Assembly: GCA_900491605.1 (NCBI GenBank)
Contig: UESW01004830.1
Coordinates: 1-64,000 of the forward strand
DNA from: Calamus simplicifolius
Taxonomy: Eukaryota > Streptophyta > Magnoliopsida > Arecales > Arecaceae
Direction of reading: 5' to 3'
Length of the DNA stretch: 64,000 nucleotides
The first letter of the stretch is position 1, and the number at the start of each line of letters is the position of its first letter. The notes beneath the pieces are model-generated. The model ran no database searches, was not told the DNA's origin, and worked only from the letters and a program-made list of their open reading frames with translations. Positions 20,619 through 31,653 of this stretch are shown piece by piece. The translations under genes were made by a program, and so were the position numbers.

Positions 20619-22148
20619 TCAAGAATCTGAATGATCACGTGAAGGCTGTGGAGGATGTGGAGGCTGTGGAGGCTGTGGAGGCTGAAGACTCTGCGACAAG
20701 CGTCTAACCATATCCCGCAAATAGTGCATCTCATCTCGCATGTCAGCAACCTCCTGATCCCGGCCTCGCATACGATCCTCAAAATCCTGCTCGTAATCCT
20801 GGCGAAGCTCCTCTGCAATAGATCTGCGAAGCTCATCTATACGCTCGGGAGGAAGATCAGCAGGAACTCGCGAGCTGGAGGCCTGATGGGGAAAAAATGT
20901 AGAAGCTCTAGTGCCCATACCATAGACCCTGCGGTCTCGTGGCTGGGCACCAACAGCCTCCAAAAACACACGTCGACTCTCATCTGCTGAGAGTTCGACG
21001 GGCGTCTCCCCATCAGTAGAGTCGACCTGTGATGCCTGGGATCGAAGCTCGTCGACTCGTGCCTTGAAATTATGAAATCAATAATAAATGAGTTAATAAA
21101 TTTCTAGAAATAAAATTTTAAAAATTAAACAGATACTACATAAATCTAATTTCTTACCGCAACCTCCCGTGATCGCGTATCGACCCAGGAGCCGTCCCTC
21201 CTGGTGTGTGTCGCCCTGAATAGACGAAACTCACCAGGATCTCCGCCCTCCTGCTCAGTCTATAACAATAAAAAAAATGATATTAATAAAAATATTTGTA
21301 AAGAACTAAAATAGTAATTAAAATATTTATGTTTTCTTACCATACGCCGTCTGTGCTCCTGAATCGAAATGGAGCCCGATGTATGACAGGAGAGACCCGT
21401 GCCACGACCGCCCTTCTCAGATCGGCGGTTCGTGCTGGCTGATGCGGACCTCCTGCGCCAGCCATCGGACTCCCAGGCCTGCTGCCACTCGTGCCAAATA
21501 CCCTCTGGCACGTGCGCAGGACGCTGACCCGACGACCTCCAACGATGAAGCATGTCGGAGTATCGGCGTCGCGTCAGAGCCTCCCATGCTGCCCTAATGG
21601 CATCATGGGTGGCAGGATCCCACGTAAATTTTTTCTGCATTAAAATAAACAGTTAGTTTCTAAATTTATTAACTTTAAAGAATTATATATCACTGCTAAA
21701 TTGTATTTAATAAGTTTACCTGAAACTCAGAAAAATAAAACTCCCTCGTGGCCGGCGATACGTGGCGCCAATCGTAGCCACTGGGATCTGCACGCCTCTG
21801 AAAAACGGCGCTGATGTGGCTGGAGACATGATGCTGCTCAATGAATCTGTTAAAAAAATGCAAGTTTATAAGTTAATGACTTAAAAACATTAACAAATAT
21901 TTGTAATTAATATATACTTACATCCCCTGAGCATCAAGTCGAAGTAAAGTGCGGCCGAAGGCGGAAGAACTCTCGGAGGTCTGTGCCGATCGGGTAGATG
22001 GTAATACTGGTGCAGAGGTCGAAGGCTGCGCCTCTGCTGGAGATCCAAACTCTCCATCTCCGACGCTCATGTGATCTGATGTCGAAGGATCCAAACTACG
22101 TCTCTGCTCACCCAATCTATCGTCGGTAGATCTACCTCTGCCCCTCAT
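20619..22148 (-). CDS. CACTA-1 second protein, Transposase_24-like (TNP1-type), intact
   Basis: Five exons by GT-AG reading: 21922-22148, 21720-21846, 21341-21634, 21158-21259 and 20619-21062. They total 1,194 nt and give 397 residues with no stop. The centre (FTWDPATHDAIRAAWEALTRRRYSDML) matches the Transposase_24 family (PF03004) found beside TNP2 in plant CACTA elements. The C-terminus is a predicted coiled coil (ERIDELRRSIAEELRQDYEQD) followed by a PPQPPQPP repeat. It probably binds the subterminal repeats as a dimer and cooperates with TNP2. A degraded relative is in CACTA-2. Confidence 0.8.
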
Positions 22149-22252
22149 ACTGAAAATACTAAGGATTCACACAATTAAATTACGATTAATGATTGACTAT
22201 GTACGAATTTAACACTTATAAAAAAAAGTTAAATTTTAAAAAACCTTTATGT

Positions 22253-25200
22253 TTAATCGTTGTCATTTGTTTCGTGAAATGTTGGTTCAACATCCGATGC
22301 CGTATCGGATTGCGAATCAGTTTCATTATCGGAAGGAAACCGAACATTTGCATCCGCAATTTCTTGGACATCACCACTTGGATCGATAAGTGATGTTTCA
22401 GGAGCTCTTGTGTCGTCCTCAATTGCATGCAGTTCCATCTCATCCTCTTGAAATGCAGGGCACTCGGCTGATTGACTTGATGAACTCTCCTCTAATACGA
22501 TTGTTGAACGTGGGACGATTTTAGAAACGGCCCACCAATCTCGCTTGTCGTTGCGCAAACTTGGATATCCGCAGTAAAAGACTTGCTGAGCTTGGGATGC
22601 AAGGATGAATGGGTCATATTTCTGTAATCTTCGTCGATGGTTCACTTCAACCAAATTATAGTCGTTATGAACCCTTTTGCCCACAGGAATTATCGGATCG
22701 AACCAATCACAACGAAACAATACGGTTCGTTTTAAAGGCCAACCGGGATATTCAACTTCAACCACCTCTACTAACTTTCCATAATAATCCTGCATATTTG
22801 CTCCAACACTTTCTCCTTTTACACACACGCCCCAGTTCTGAGTGCCTCTTGAAGCTGCTAATCGTTCAATCTGAAATTTGTACCCATTTACAAAATAGCC
22901 AGTAGAGGTTGTTACGGTCTTCAATGGCCATTGCGATAGACATTTAATGAAAATATTGTCGGTTGTCGACCATGGACCGTTGACCTATAAATTAATAAGC
23001 TATTGACATCCAATTCAAAAAATAATTGCCATTATCGAAATTGATTGAGTGATACTACTCACAAATTCATAAAACCAGTAAGCAAACTCCGTTTCTAATT
23101 TCTGCCCAATTGCAACTTGACTGATGTCGGGATTCATCTGTCGTTGTCTATCACAAAACATCCTTATGGGATGAAAAGGATGAAAACTACTGTTAGAAAT
23201 TAAATATTATGGTATATTATTATAAATTTAAATTTTCAATTTAGCATTGAAGTATACACTTACTCAATATATGGATCGACTTCTCGACAGTTCATTAGGA
23301 TGTAATAATGTGCTGCATTATACTCCATATCGCTAAGATTTCTTGACTTCTGCCCACCAAATGAACGGCCGATAGCTTTAAAAATTGATATTCTACCGTC
23401 ATTAGCTTCTGCTTCGTCCACACATACGTCATCGTTACGACCATGATTTCGGCTCCTCGTGTGGACGTGACCCTCAAAGTAATGCGAGGCAAAAGCTGAA
23501 ACTTCTTCGACCAAGTGTGCATTGCATATAGAACCTTCAACCCTTGCCTTATTACGCACATTATTTTTTAACTTCTTAAGATACCTATATGTAAAGTTGC
23601 AACAAAAAATTAACAATTTTTCAAGCAATGAAATAATATTTCAAATGTCAACATATCTTAATGATGTATATATTTACCTCTCGAATGGATACATCCAGCG
23701 ATACTGCACAGGACCAGCTATGCTCGCTTCGTATGGCAAGTGAACCGGTAAATGCTCCATTGAGTCAAAAAAACTGGGAGGAAATATTCGCTCAAGCTTG
23801 CATAAAATAATTGGAATTTCCTCCTCAAGCCTTGCCATTGATGCAGAAGTAATGACTGCGGCAGATAACTCCTTGAAGAATAAGCTGAGCTCCGTAATTG
23901 CCTTCCAGACATGTTGCGGAAGCAACTCACGAAAAGCTATAGGTAATAATCGTTGCATGAAAACATGGCAGTCATGGCTCTTCATGCCGAACAACTTGAG
24001 CTTATGCATGTCCACACACCTACCGATATTTGAGGCATAACCATCTGGAAATTTTAACCCTCTAAGCCAGTTACATAAAACTTCTCGTGAATTTCTGTCA
24101 AGAGTGTAACATGCTTTAGGATAGGTCCCATCGGCACTCCTTCTCAAATCACCTCTTCTACAGTACTGATTAAGTTCTTCTCTTGACTTTGCAGTATCTT
24201 TTGTTTTTCCCGGGATGTTTAGCACCGTGTTAAATATGTTATCAAAGAAATTTTTCTCTATATGCATGACATCCAAGTTGTGCCGGATGAGATTTGTGCT
24301 CCAATAAGGCAAATCCCAAAATATACTTCGTTTCTTCCAGTTATGTTCTTTACATATACGGCTATTTATTCTATCTGCATCTGGTTCCCATGCATACATC
24401 AACCCCAAATTCTCTATAGAATCAAATAGATCCGTGCCGGACCTAACCGGTTCGGCAAATTTTGTGACTGCTTTGTTCTTCCGGAAGGCGATCAAGTTAC
24501 GCCTGTAAGGATGATTTGGTGGCAAGAACTTCCTATGGTTATCAAACCATGACTGCTTACCACTCTTCTGCAATGTAAATGCATCCGAATCATACATGCA
24601 ATGAGGGCATGCCAGACGTCCAGCAGTGCTCCAACCAGACAACATTGCATATGCCGGAAAATCACTTATTGTCCACATCAAAGCAGCTCTCATTAAGAAA
24701 TTTTGTTTCATAGAAATGTCGTAGGCTACCACTCCTGTTTCCCACAACATTTTCAATTCGGCCACCAACGGTTGCAGAAAGACATCAATCTTTTCCTTAG
24801 GATTTGATGGTCCTGGAACCAAAACGGTTAAAAACATTGCAGGATCTTTCATGCACTTCCACGGAGGAAGGTTATATACAGTCAGTATCACAGGCCAACA
24901 TGAATACTGTTGCCCCGCTTGACCAAATGGTTGGAAGCCATCGGTACAAAGACCTAATCTCACATTCCTTATATCTTCAGCGAAAACAGGATGATTTTCA
25001 TTGAACTGCTTCCAAGCCTTTGAATCTGATGGATGCCGCATTTCATCCTCTTTAGATTCATGTTCGGCATGCCATCTCATATCAGCAGCTGTTGCCTCAG
25101 ATCTATATAATCTCTGCAGGCGTGGGGTAAGAGGAAAGTAATGCATCCTCTTGTAAGGCACACTTTTCCTCCTACTTGTACCGGCTCCTCCTTCGGTGTT

Positions 25201-25943
25201 TTTGAACCTGATTGCCCACAAATCTTACACCATCTCAGCTCTGAGTCTTCACCCCAAAATATCATACAATTGTTCAAGCAACAATCGATCTTATTAACTG
25301 GAAGCCCAAGCCCACGCAACAACTTCTTTGTTGCGTAAAAACTGTCTGCGGCAACATTATCATTTGGCAGAATTTCTTTGATTAACTCAGCTACAGAATT
25401 GAACGCCTTTTCTGATAATCGATGTTCTGCCTTAATATTCAACATTCGAGCAGCTGTAGAGAACTGGGAATGACCCTCACACCCAGGATACAATTCTTGA
25501 TTGGCAGCACTCAACATATCGTAAAATTATTGTGCTTCTGGGTTTGGTTCTTCCATAAATGTATTCTGATTGAAGTCATTACCCGATGCATTCATAACCA
25601 TTTGTTCATATGTGTTTAAATTCACAAATGGTTCTTCTACGGGAATTGACTCTTGTTCGCCTATAACAACTGCTGGAATATCCTCTGGTTCACCATGACA
25701 GTACCAAACATAGTAATCAGGCACAAAACCCTTCTTACACAAATGCACCTTAACAGTTTCCACATCTCTGTAGGCTTTATTCTGACACCTGTGGAAGTTG
25801 CATGGGCACCTAATCCTAGGCCCATCCATCCATTCAGGTTGGCTACATGCAAATGCGATAAACTCTTCCAATCCATTCAGAAAATCTGGATTCAGCAAGC
25901 CATCTTTTATCCTTGCATACATCCATGAGCGAGTCCCGCTCAT
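22253..25943 (-). pseudogene. CACTA-1 TNP2-type transposase (one stop, one frameshift)
   Basis: Exons 23678-25943, 23264-23584, 23063-23162 and 22253-22984. The N-terminus (MSGTRSWMYARIKDG, CPCNFHRCQN) is the transposase-associated domain. It is followed by the tnp2/Transposase_21 core (LGLCTDGFQPFG, PAYAMLSGWSTAGRLACPHC, HNLDVMHIEKNFFDN), then DUF4218- and DUF4216-like regions. An in-frame TAA at 25527-25529 separates EPNPEAQ from FYDMLSAANQELYPG. A single-base shift near 25205 follows CKICG. Otherwise the gene is continuous, so it was inactivated recently. The protein would cut the element's termini. Confidence 0.85.
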
Positions 25944-26963
25944 TTTTGTCCGACTTATACAAAGTCTGGTAAAGCATTAATTAAAACCAAAAATAAAACT
26001 ATATTAGTATTAACATATATATCTAAATTATTTCTTGGGCACAACTAATTAAGGTTAATTACAACCAATTAAATCATTTATAAGTACGCAAATAATTTAG
26101 ATATATTTATGTACTAATATAATTACAACCAATTGCTAGGAAGGACCGATGCATAGGTTAATGGCTAAAGAGAGGGCTTGAGTTTGTGTCGGGCCATAAG
26201 GCGATGCGTTTAGTCATTAGACTTCACAAGAATTCAAGTGTCTTAAATAATTCTACCTTCACTCCATGTCTACAAGGTAAGGCCCTATCCCATTCAAGAA
26301 TATTTTTTGTGATATGTTATTCTGCTATTAATTATCATCGATCGGCAATATTGAAATTTCGGCAGCATTTCCCCATATGTTCTCCTAATGTGTGGTATAT
26401 AAGCCACACTAGGAGAACGTATGAGCAAATGCAAACCGAAATCTCACCCCACGATGATTACTAGCAGACTAACATGTCACAAAAATATTCCCAAACTGTC
26501 CACCAGGACAATTTGAGAATTTGCAAGACTAAGGCTTACAAATTCTCAAACGGGTCTAAAGGTTAATTAAAGTGCTGTGATTATGAAAGTCCGAAGACAA
26601 TCGAACTTATGCTTGTTATTCTTAACATCTTGTGAATTATACATGTAATCACTAACTTTTTAAGATTATTGTGTCAAATACAAAGGTTTGCGAATACTAA
26701 AATGTAAATCATTGAAACTAGTAATTTGTTGCTGAAAATTAAATAATATAACAACAAAACATTTTATTTAGCATTTCAAAATGTAATGCATCATTAAGTT
26801 TGCAGCAAAATATAAATAATCAAAACATAACAAATGTAAATGAGTATAAATGCACAAATACTATTGTCATAAACATTCTGCTTAAATTAATTATTGCATA
26901 AATAATATGTAAATTAAATAAACATTCTGCTTAAATTAAGAAAAATTTTATTTTTTTTTTTTT
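25944..26963. other. Spacer right of CACTA-1
   Basis: AT-rich. The first part may be the transposon's upstream region. An imperfect inverted repeat, GTTCTCCTAATGTGTGG / CCACACTAGGAGAAC, brackets about 26381-26420. The phrase AAACATTCTGCTTAAATTAA occurs twice (about 26872 and 26921). No gene and no CACTA terminus are seen. Confidence 0.45.
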
Positions 26964-27569
26964 CCCAGGGGGGCGGGGGTTTCCCCCCTCCCCCCTGCTA
27001 TGACCCCAAAATTTTTTTTTTCTTTTTTCACAGTGGCCTGGCCACCGTGGCCAGGCCACTGCCGGCCACGGCAACGACCGTGGCCGGACAAGATAACAAA
27101 GGGGGGGCGGGGGGGGGGGGGGGGGGGTTTCCTCCCCTCCCCGGCCCCTGTTATAAAAAAATTTTTTTTTTTCATTACAGTGGCCTGGCCACCAAGGCCA
27201 GGCCACTGCGGCCCCGGAGAAGACGGCCGGACAAGAAAAGAAAGGGGGGTGCGGGGGGTTTCCCCCCTCCCCCCTGCTATGACCCTAATATTTTTTTTTT
27301 TTTCTTCTTCACAGTGGCCTGGCCACCGTGGCCGGACAAGATAACAAAGGGGGGGGGGGGCGGGGGTTCCTCCCCTCCCCCCTGTTTAAAAAAAAAAATT
27401 TTTTTTTTTTATAACAGTGGCCTGGCCACCGTGGCCAGGCCACTGCCGGCCACGGCAGCGGCCGTGGCCGCCTTGTCCGGCCGCGGCCACGGCCGTGGCC
27501 ACGGCCGTGAAAACAAAGGGGGGGCGGGGGGGTTTCCTCCCCTCCCCCCTGTTTAAAAAAAAAATTTCT
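26964..27569. repeat. GC-run / homopolymer / hairpin tandem array
   Basis: Four units of about 105-170 bp plus a partial fifth, starting near 26964, 27102, 27243, 27348 and 27519. Each has a G-run with GCGGGGG, a TTTCC.CCCCTCCCC block, an A/T homopolymer block, then CAGTGGCCTGGCCAC. That motif is usually followed by its complement, then CGGACAAGA.AACAAA. In units 1 and 4 the hairpin has 15-bp perfect arms and a one-base loop. It interrupts the extra ORF of copia-A. Unit lengths may be affected by assembly of homopolymers. Confidence 0.85.
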
Positions 27570-28043
27570 GTTCAATAATCTTGTGAGGGCATGCGATCTA
27601 TCCTCTAGGGCATAAGTGGATGGTCCAGACAGGGGCAAATCTAACAGTCTAGATAGAATAGTGGCAGTGATATTCAGTCTAATGCCTCTCACTACGCTCA
27701 CTAAACCATCATCACCTCTTGTAAAATTTTTGTAAAACTCCTTAACTAGTGCATGATACGTGGGACAATCCAGTGAACACATTTTCTCAAGTCCCATCTC
27801 AATCAACTGTCTACCTATTATAAAACCTTCATTCTCAAATAACTCAAAATTAACTTTTCTGCCGGTTGTAATAACTCTACTGGCAAGGTGATCTACCTGA
27901 AGAGTGGTAGCTGGTACAGGTGAACCACTCGGAGAAGATGTAGAAGATGAATCCGAAGACGGCTCGTGAACGGGTCGTCGAACGGTCCGTTTCCTCTTCA
28001 ATCCGGCGCCACTACTGCTAGCTCCAGGAGTTTTAGGTGCCAT
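27309..28043 (-). pseudogene. Extra ORF downstream of copia-A pol, resembling a putative plant transposon protein; 3' part overwritten
   Basis: Starts MAPKTPGASSSGAG with a basic, Ser-rich leader, then a folded-looking region (ELFENEGFIIGRQLIEMGL, PTYHALVKEFYKNF, SRLLDLPLSG). This resembles the 'putative plant transposon protein' domain (PF20167) often found near LTR elements. After about residue 160 (LLNRN) the frame enters the hairpin array, so the remaining 80 residues are Pro/Gly/Arg-rich junk. It lies where env-like third ORFs sit in some copia lineages. The family call is by eye and moderate. Confidence 0.55.
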
Positions 28044-28559
28044 AGATCTAGATGGAGTGAATAATCAGAGGTTTTTGGAGTTTTGGAAGGTTTGAGAAAG
28101 CTTTGGAAAGAGTTTGGAATGATTAGAAATGATTGAAATGTCCGTGGGGTCGACTCGTGCCCTAAAAAATCAAACTGGGACCACGTCGAGTCGACTCGCG
28201 TAAAGCGTGGAGTCGGCTCCCGAGTAGTCACAAAGCACGGACCCGAAATCGAGTCGACTCGCGCAGAGCAGGGGTCGGCTCCCGAGTTTCAACAGAAATA
28301 GGGGTCGACTCCGATACTGTCCGAGTCGGCTCCGAGACCATTTCAGAAAAAAAAATAAAGATTCAGAGAATCTGAAATGAGTCCGGAATTTGATCTTTGA
28401 GTATGATTAAAAATCATGAATTTTGAAAGATCAAATTGATATGAGTTCTAGATAAAATTTCCTTAAGATTTTGAGAAATTGAAAGAACTCTAGATACATT
28501 TCCTTAGGGGTTTCAAAATCTATTCCAAAGGATCACAAATCCCTAATTCTCCTCTAAGA
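28044..28559. other. Spacer between copia-A pol and the extra ORF, with GTCGACTCG minisatellite
   Basis: At about 28145-28345 are repeated GTCGACTCG(CG/TG) and GTCGGCTCC boxes in about 40-bp spacing. The same boxes appear in the copia-A LTR (34494-34830), but the surrounding sequence is not alignable. The left part (28060-28140) is the ORF's leader. No 3' LTR is present here. Confidence 0.7.
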
Positions 28560-31500
28560 TAACAAAATCTTTCTTCGCTTAAAGGTTTTGTAAAAATATC
28601 TGCTAATTGTTCTTCAGTGTTAACATATTCAAGACAAATTTCTTCATTAGTTACATGTTCTCTTATAAAGTGATATCTAATTTCTATGTGTTTTGTCCTT
28701 GAATGTTGAATTGGATTTTTAGTTAAATTGATTGCGCTTGTATTATCATATTTTATGGGTGTCTTATTAAGTGTGATACCATAGTCTTCAAGTTGTCGCT
28801 TAATCCATAGGATTTGCGCACAGCAACTTCCAGCCGCTACATATTCAGCTTCAGTAGTAGATAATGCAACTAAATTTTGCTTTTTGCTAAACCATGAGAT
28901 TAAGTTACTTTCTAAGAATTGGCATGCACCACTTGTGCTTTTTCTATCTAATTTGCATCCGGCATAATCAGAATCTGAGTATGCAATAAGATTTAATGTG
29001 GAGTCTCTAGAATATCATAAACCTACATTTTTTGTTCCATTTAGATATCTTAATATTCTTTTAACAGCTATTAAGTGTGATTCTTTAGGTTCTGATTGAA
29101 ATCTAGCACATAAACATACAGAAAACATAATATCTGGTCTACTTGCGGTTAAATAAAGAAGGGATCCGATAATACCTCGATAATACTTCTGGTCCACCTT
29201 CTTACCTTCTTCATCTTTGTCCAGCTTGCATGAAGGACTCATTGGTGTTCCAAGGGGTTTCATTGATTCCATACCAAACTTCTTTAGGATTTCTCTTGTG
29301 TATTTTGTTTGGTTGATAAAGATTCCCTCTTTGCTTTGTTTGATTTGGAGTCCAAGGAAGAAGATGAGTTCTCCCATCATGCTCATTTCAAATTCGCCCT
29401 GCATTAACTTGGCAAATTCTTGACATAGAGAATCGTTAGTAGCACCAAAAATAATGTCATCAACGTATATTTGTACTACAAGTAAATCTTTACTTTTCTT
29501 TTCAAAAATAATGTTTTATCTACATTTCCTCTTGTGAAATCATTTTCAATTAAAAATTTACTTAGCCTATCATACCAAGCTCTAGGTGCTTGTTTCAAAC
29601 CATATAAAGCTTTGTGCAATTTAAAGACGTGATTTGAAAATTCGTGATCTTCAAAACCTGGTGGTTGTTCTACATAAACTTCTTCATTTATAAATCCATT
29701 TAAAAATGCGCTTTTAACATCCATTTGAAATAAGTTAAAATTTATATGACATGCAAATGCAAGTAAAAGTCTAATGGCTTCTAATCTAGCTACTGGTGCA
29801 AAGGTTTCATCAAAATCAATACCTTCTTCTTGATTATATCCTTTTGCAACTAATCTAGCTTTGTTTCTAATTACTATGCCATTTTTATCTAGTTTATTTC
29901 TATATATCCATTTTGATCATATCACTGAATGATTTTTAGGTCTTTCAACTAAAGTTCATACATTATTTCTTGTAAATTGATTTAATTCTTCTTGCATTGC
30001 TAACATCCAATTATTATCTTTTTTAGCTTCTTCTATAGTTTTAGGTTCAATTTGTGATACAAATGCAAGATGATTACTAATGTTTCTCATATATGATCTA
30101 GTTCTTATTCCTTGAGATGGATCACCTATAATCAATTCCTTGGGATGACTATGAGCATATCTCCAGTCTCTTGGAAGATCTATATCATTATGATCAATAT
30201 TGACATCATCGTCCTTATGTGAATCATCATCTTTAGCTTCTTGCTCATGATCTGAAGATACTTCAATATTAAGTTTTTCAAGATCTTTTTCAATTATGTT
30301 TGTATCTTCCTCATCATCAAGCTGTTCAGAACTAGATGCTAAAGACTCATCGAAAACTATATGAATGGATTCTTCAACTACTAAGGTTTTCTTGTTAAAT
30401 ACTCTATAAGCTTTACTAGTTGTTGAATATCCTAAAAAGATTCCTTCATCAGATTTAGTATCAAATTTTCCTAAATTGTTTTTACCATTATTATGAATAA
30501 AACATTTACATCCAAATGCATGAAAGTATTTTATATTGGATTTTCTTTCATTCCATAATTCATAAGGTGTTTTCTTTAAGATTGGTCTTATTAGGGCTCG
30601 ATTTAAGATGTAGCATGCTGTGTTAATAGCTTCCGCCCAAAAGTACTTTGGTAGGTTACTTTCGCATAGCATGGTACGGGCCATGTCTTCTAGAGTCCTA
30701 TTTTTCCTTTCAACTACACCATTTTACTGTGGAGTCCTAGGGGCTGAAAAATTATGATTAATACCATTTTCAGTGCAGAAACTTTCAAATAAGTGATTTT
30801 CAAATTCAGTTCCATGATCACTTCTTAGAGATACTATGATAGTGTTTTTCTTATTTGTGACTTTCTTGAAGAATTTCAGGAATATCGAGAAAGTCTCATC
30901 TTTGTGAGCTAAAAACAGTACCAAAGTATATCTAGAATAATCATCTACAATCACTAGACCATATTTCTTTCCTCCTAGACTTGTGGTTCTAGTTGGTCCA
31001 AAAAGATCCATGTGAAGTAGCTCTAATGTCCTAGAAGTTGAAACAACATTTTTAGATTTGAAAGAACTTCTTGTTTGTTTTCCAAATTGACATGCATCAC
31101 ATATTTTGTTGTTTTCAAAATCTAGTTTAGGTAAGCCTTTAACTAAATCCATTTTAATTAATTTTGAAATAAGGTGTGTGCTTGCATAACCTAATCTATG
31201 ATGCCACAACCAACTAATTTCATTTATATTAGCATTGTCAGCAATCAAGCAATGATCACTCAAGGATAATTTTTCTAGATCAACCAAGTAAACATTGCCA
31301 TGTCTATAACCAGTAAATACAATGCTATTATCAATAGAATTAGTTACAGTGCATATTGAAGATTTAAATGAAACATTAAAGTTTTTATCACATAATTGGC
31401 TTATGCTAATTAGATTATGCTTCAAACCATCAACATAAAGTACATTATCAATAAATGTAGATGGAGTTATACGAACTTTACCAAGGCCCATAATTTGACC

Positions 31501-31653
31501 TTTACCATTATCGCCAAACGTAACAACTCCACCTTTCTTTTCTTACAGGGTGATGAATTCATCTTTGTCACCCGTCATATGTCTTGAGCAGCCACTATCA
31601 AGGTATCATTTTTTCTTTGATCTTTTGGCTACAAGACATTCCTGCAACATAAT
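28560..31653 (-). pseudogene. Copia-A pol (protease, integrase, reverse transcriptase, RNase H), degraded
   Basis: Readable order: protease DSGCSRHMTGD (about 31590), preceded by a TGA where Trp is expected; GAG-pre-integrase WLWHHRLGYAS; integrase (VDDYSRYTLV, RSDHGTEFENHLFESFC); reverse transcriptase with GLKQAPRAWYDRL (about 29570) and YVDD (about 29455); RNase H, from SDSDYAGCKLDRKSTSG to IFTKPLSEERF (28960 to 28560). Stops or shifts occur near 31540, 30720, 29945, 29500 and 29010. The polyprotein is not expressible. Confidence 0.9.

Larger units (their letters stand above)
19773..25943 (-). mobile_element. CACTA-1 (EnSpm/CACTA DNA transposon), right end not found
   Basis: Left terminus CACTACAAGAAATTT at 19773, then a subterminal palindrome array and two minus-strand genes: a Transposase_24-like protein and a TNP2-type transposase. 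This is the gene content of plant CACTA elements. The 3 bp before the terminus are TCT. A matching right end (TTTCTTGTAGTG) with subterminal repeats is not visible between 25944 and 43000, so the right arm is deleted or displaced. The coordinate given is the last supported base. The element is non-autonomous as read because TNP2 is broken. Confidence 0.9.

Noticed and set aside
26381..26420. Inverted repeat as microRNA precursor
   Set aside because: Arms are only about 15 bp with an indel, too short for a plant pre-miRNA stem.
27000..27556. Proline/glycine-rich open frames on both strands
   Set aside because: They are translations of the G-run and hairpin array; composition is set by the repeat, with no domain.
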